Origin: an uncultured Collinsella sp.
Lineage (GTDB): Bacteria > Actinomycetota > Coriobacteriia > Coriobacteriales > Coriobacteriaceae
Length of the DNA: 8,427 nt
Assembly: GCA_900548515.1 (NCBI GenBank)
Contig: URKU01000084.1
Location: 1 to 8,427, forward strand
Direction of reading: 5' to 3'
The number at the start of each line of letters is the position of its first letter. Position 1 is the first letter of the stretch. The position numbers were made by a program, and so were the translations under genes. The notes below the pieces were generated by a model. The model did not search any database, was not told the DNA's origin, and saw only the letters and a list, made by a program, of their open reading frames with translations. Below, one piece after another: positions 6,711 to 8,427 of this stretch.

Positions 6711-7958
6711 TCACGCCGCATTCAAGGCGGCAATGATGATTTCGACGAGGCGCTCATGGGATCCGGCGGCAAAACCGGAGTTCATAGCCTCATAGGTGAT
6801 TTTTTCGTACGCGTCGGGAGCCGGTAGGTACTTCTGTCCGCCGTTGACGAGCGTGGCAAAGAACACAGAGCCGGACCGAGCGGCGCGCACAGTGGCGCCG
6901 AATGCACTCGAGACCTCGGGTTGTACGCCGACAAGCTCGACGTTTCCCAGCCGGAGCAGATAGACCCTCGTGCGCTGCTCGCCAGCGGCATGAAACTCAT
7001 ACGTTCGGTGCGGAGCCAAAGAGTGAAAATCGGCGCGTGTCTGAGCGGGCAGGAGAACGTCGACCGTGCGGGCATCGATGCCGGTAGCGTCATCCTCACG
7101 CGCCATGCGAGCGGCCTCGATCAAAGCATCGCCCAAGGCCTGCCCCTGCTGGTGCAGCATGCGGTATCCGTCCTCATGGGCATCGACCGTCTGCTTAACG
7201 CCGACCGCATCGAACATGACGTTCATGGCGCGCTCCGCCGGACCTTGGTCGCCCGCGGCGCCTGGCAGCAACAGGGCAACGCCGCCCAGCTCGCGCTCGA
7301 GTGACATGGCGGCAAAACCAAAGAGGTCTCCGCTCGCCATGCGCCTCCCCTCGGAGTCGCGCGACCCGTCGAGCACGGAGGACTGAACATCCGCCATCGC
7401 GAGCACGGCAACATACTCGCCCCCGGCATCCCTTATGGCGAGTACGGGCATCGTGTGGTCGGCAAACCCCCTGGGATTCGAGCCCAACCACCAGCCGGCA
7501 GGCGTCTCAATGTCGCGATTAACGTTCACGGGGCATTCGCCCTCCACAGTGGCGAGCGTGGCAGAGCGAATGCCCGCAACAGCGCGCTCGACAGCCGTGC
7601 GGGCGGCAGCGACGAGCGCTGCGCGATAGCGCTCGTTGCGATTGCGGGTAGCATCGTCGGCAAGATGCCCGGGAGTGCGGACGTGAGGCATGGAAAACGT
7701 GTGGGTAGGAACCACCCAAGAATAAGCACCGCTGCAATTGGCGGCATCCTCAACAACCTCACGCAGATCGGCGAGTAGAGCCGGAGCGATCGAGGTGACC
7801 TCAAGCGAAAGGACGCAGGCGCGTCGCCCCATCCCCTCGATGATAAGGGCACGGGCGAAGACCTCATGACGGAGTTCGTCGAAACCGTCGAACGGCAACA
7901 CGTCCCCAAGATCGATGGCCACACGAGCGGCCCCAGCCCTCATCTCTCCTTCGCCCAT
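6711..7958 (-). CDS. Ceramidase-like paralogue with substituted zinc and nucleophile positions
   Basis: This 415-residue protein is of the same neutral-ceramidase-like fold as the next gene. Landmarks: RAGAARVAID (7-16), LRHEVFARALIIEG (29-42), VVPTHTFS (82-89), NPRGFADHTMPVLAIRD (161-177), GAAGDQGP (233-240), QPEVSSAFG (346-354) and a well-conserved end, VNGGQKYLPAPDAYE (371-385) followed by AGSHERLVE. Against its neighbour, the second His of the HxH motif is Phe88, the zinc His in the NWAVH region is Gln192, and the nucleophile Ser is Gly239; His86 and Glu348 remain. Many bacterial relatives (from memory) also have GAAGDxxP without Ser, so the Gly alone is not decisive. No signal peptide or membrane segment is seen. 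The ATG at 7958 is preferred (AGGGGAG eight bases upstream, overlapping the end of the upstream gene); the frame is open to 8090, and an internal ATG at 7943 has its AGGAG too close. It may be a partner or regulatory pseudoenzyme, or a different enzyme of the fold. Confidence 0.78.
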   Translation of the reverse strand: MGEGEMRAGAARVAIDLGDVLPFDGFDELRHEVFARALIIEGMGRRACVLSLEVTSIAPALLADLREVVEDAANCSGAYSWVVPTHTFSMPHVRTPGHLADDATRNRNERYRAALVAAARTAVERAVAGIRSATLATVEGECPVNVNRDIETPAGWWLGSNPRGFADHTMPVLAIRDAGGEYVAVLAMADVQSSVLDGSRDSEGRRMASGDLFGFAAMSLERELGGVALLLPGAAGDQGPAERAMNVMFDAVGVKQTVDAHEDGYRMLHQQGQALGDALIEAARMAREDDATGIDARTVDVLLPAQTRADFHSLAPHRTYEFHAAGEQRTRVYLLRLGNVELVGVQPEVSSAFGATVRAARSGSVFFATLVNGGQKYLPAPDAYEKITYEAMNSGFAAGSHERLVEIIIAALNAA

Positions 7959-7984
7959 GGCAGATACTCCCCTCTGATTGCCGC

Positions 7985-8427
7985 TCACTCGACACCGTAC
8001 AGTTGCTGCGCCGTACCGCCAAGCACAAGGTCGCTGTCTGTATCGCTCAGATTTGCAGCGCGAACGCAGGCGACACCCTCGGTGAGCCACTCGCGTTTAA
8101 CGGGATAGCTCGTGCCAAAAACAATATGGTCTGCACCCAGCACGTCAACCGCGCAGGCGAGGAGTGTCTTGCCCCAAGGCTGGGCATGGGACATGTCGAA
8201 ATAGATGTTGTTCTCGAGGTGCCTGGAAACGGTCTCGGTATCGACCTGAAAACGGCCAGAAGCATCAGGGCGCTTGGGACCATGAGGCAGCAGCATCTCC
8301 TTGAACGCAAAGTATGCGCCGCCGAGCATGGAGTGGACCATCTTGATATTGGGATAGCGCTCAAAGAAATCACCAAAGATCTCTCGGCCGATCGCCGTAG
8401 TTTGGTCGACGCAGCGGCCATAAGAGC
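7985..8427 (-). CDS. Amidohydrolase-2 (ACMSD-like) family protein, C-terminal part only
   Basis: The frame is open from the right edge (first full codon at 8425) to the TGA at 7985, giving 146 residues of the C-terminal part. It matches the metal-dependent TIM-barrel amidohydrolases related to ACMSD and o-pyrocatechuate decarboxylase: FFERYPNIKMVHSMLGG matches the family's 'FerfPdLkivlaHlGG', followed by NNIYFDMSH, then GADHIVFGTSYPVKREWL matching 'gadRvlfGSDyP', and a final short helix LGGTAQQLYG. Two catalytic positions differ: the His of HlGG is Met (codon 8327-8329), with a His two residues earlier, and the Asp of GSDxP is Ser (codon 8108-8110). The N-terminal metal ligands (usually HxH) lie outside the window. 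Only 26 bp separate it from the ceramidase-like gene, so they share an operon. It may be a divergent subfamily with changed metal use or an inactive homologue. The family call is by eye but several motifs agree. Confidence 0.75.
   Translation of the reverse strand, partial: SYGRCVDQTTAIGREIFGDFFERYPNIKMVHSMLGGAYFAFKEMLLPHGPKRPDASGRFQVDTETVSRHLENNIYFDMSHAQPWGKTLLACAVDVLGADHIVFGTSYPVKREWLTEGVACVRAANLSDTDSDLVLGGTAQQLYGVE

Noticed and set aside
7959..8090. Extended N-terminus for the longer ceramidase-like protein from 8090.
   Set aside because: It would overlap the amidohydrolase coding sequence by about 100 bases and adds Arg/Cys-rich sequence with no family match.

Overview
This window looks like a stretch of chromosome from a GC-rich gut actinobacterium, most likely Collinsella or another member of the Coriobacteriia. 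That assignment is recalled from gene content (a short GLAAN-type peptide deformylase, LysR regulators, a PTS sugar permease, MarR-like proteins), strong AGGAG-type ribosome binding sites and GC-rich codon use. It is not a computed placement. All eight genes found are protein-coding. I saw no rRNA, tRNA, insertion sequence or CRISPR array.

Left part (1-2237, minus strand): a partial gene for an acidic MarR-like winged-helix protein whose C-terminus is an RGG-repeat tail running off the window edge, preceded by a leader that can fold into competing GC hairpins. Upstream of it on the same strand is a 471-residue drug-efflux-type MFS transporter. Middle (2238-3814, plus strand): a 206-bp divergent intergenic region, then a short variant peptide deformylase and, 36 bp later, a LysR-type regulator. 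A long bidirectional hairpin terminator (3877-3917) separates this pair from the convergent genes on the right.

Right part (3938-8427, all minus strand): a likely operon that reads, in transcription order, amidohydrolase-fold protein (partial, cut by the right edge), first ceramidase-like protein, second ceramidase-like protein, then a PTS EIIBC permease of the beta-glucoside/sucrose type. The first three genes are 26 and 18 bp apart. The permease follows after 193 bp and may be co-transcribed or have its own promoter.

The operon is the most interesting part. It pairs a phosphorylating sugar importer with intracellular proteins related to neutral ceramidase (an amide hydrolase) but contains no recognisable glycosidase. 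Two of the three soluble proteins lack residues normally needed for catalysis. The amidohydrolase has Met for the HxGG histidine and Ser for the GSDxP aspartate. The first ceramidase-like protein has Phe, Gln and Gly where its neighbour keeps His, His and Ser. This suggests either an enzyme plus pseudoenzyme assembly or a divergent chemistry on a phosphorylated, perhaps amide-bearing, sugar. That is an inference from sequence only.
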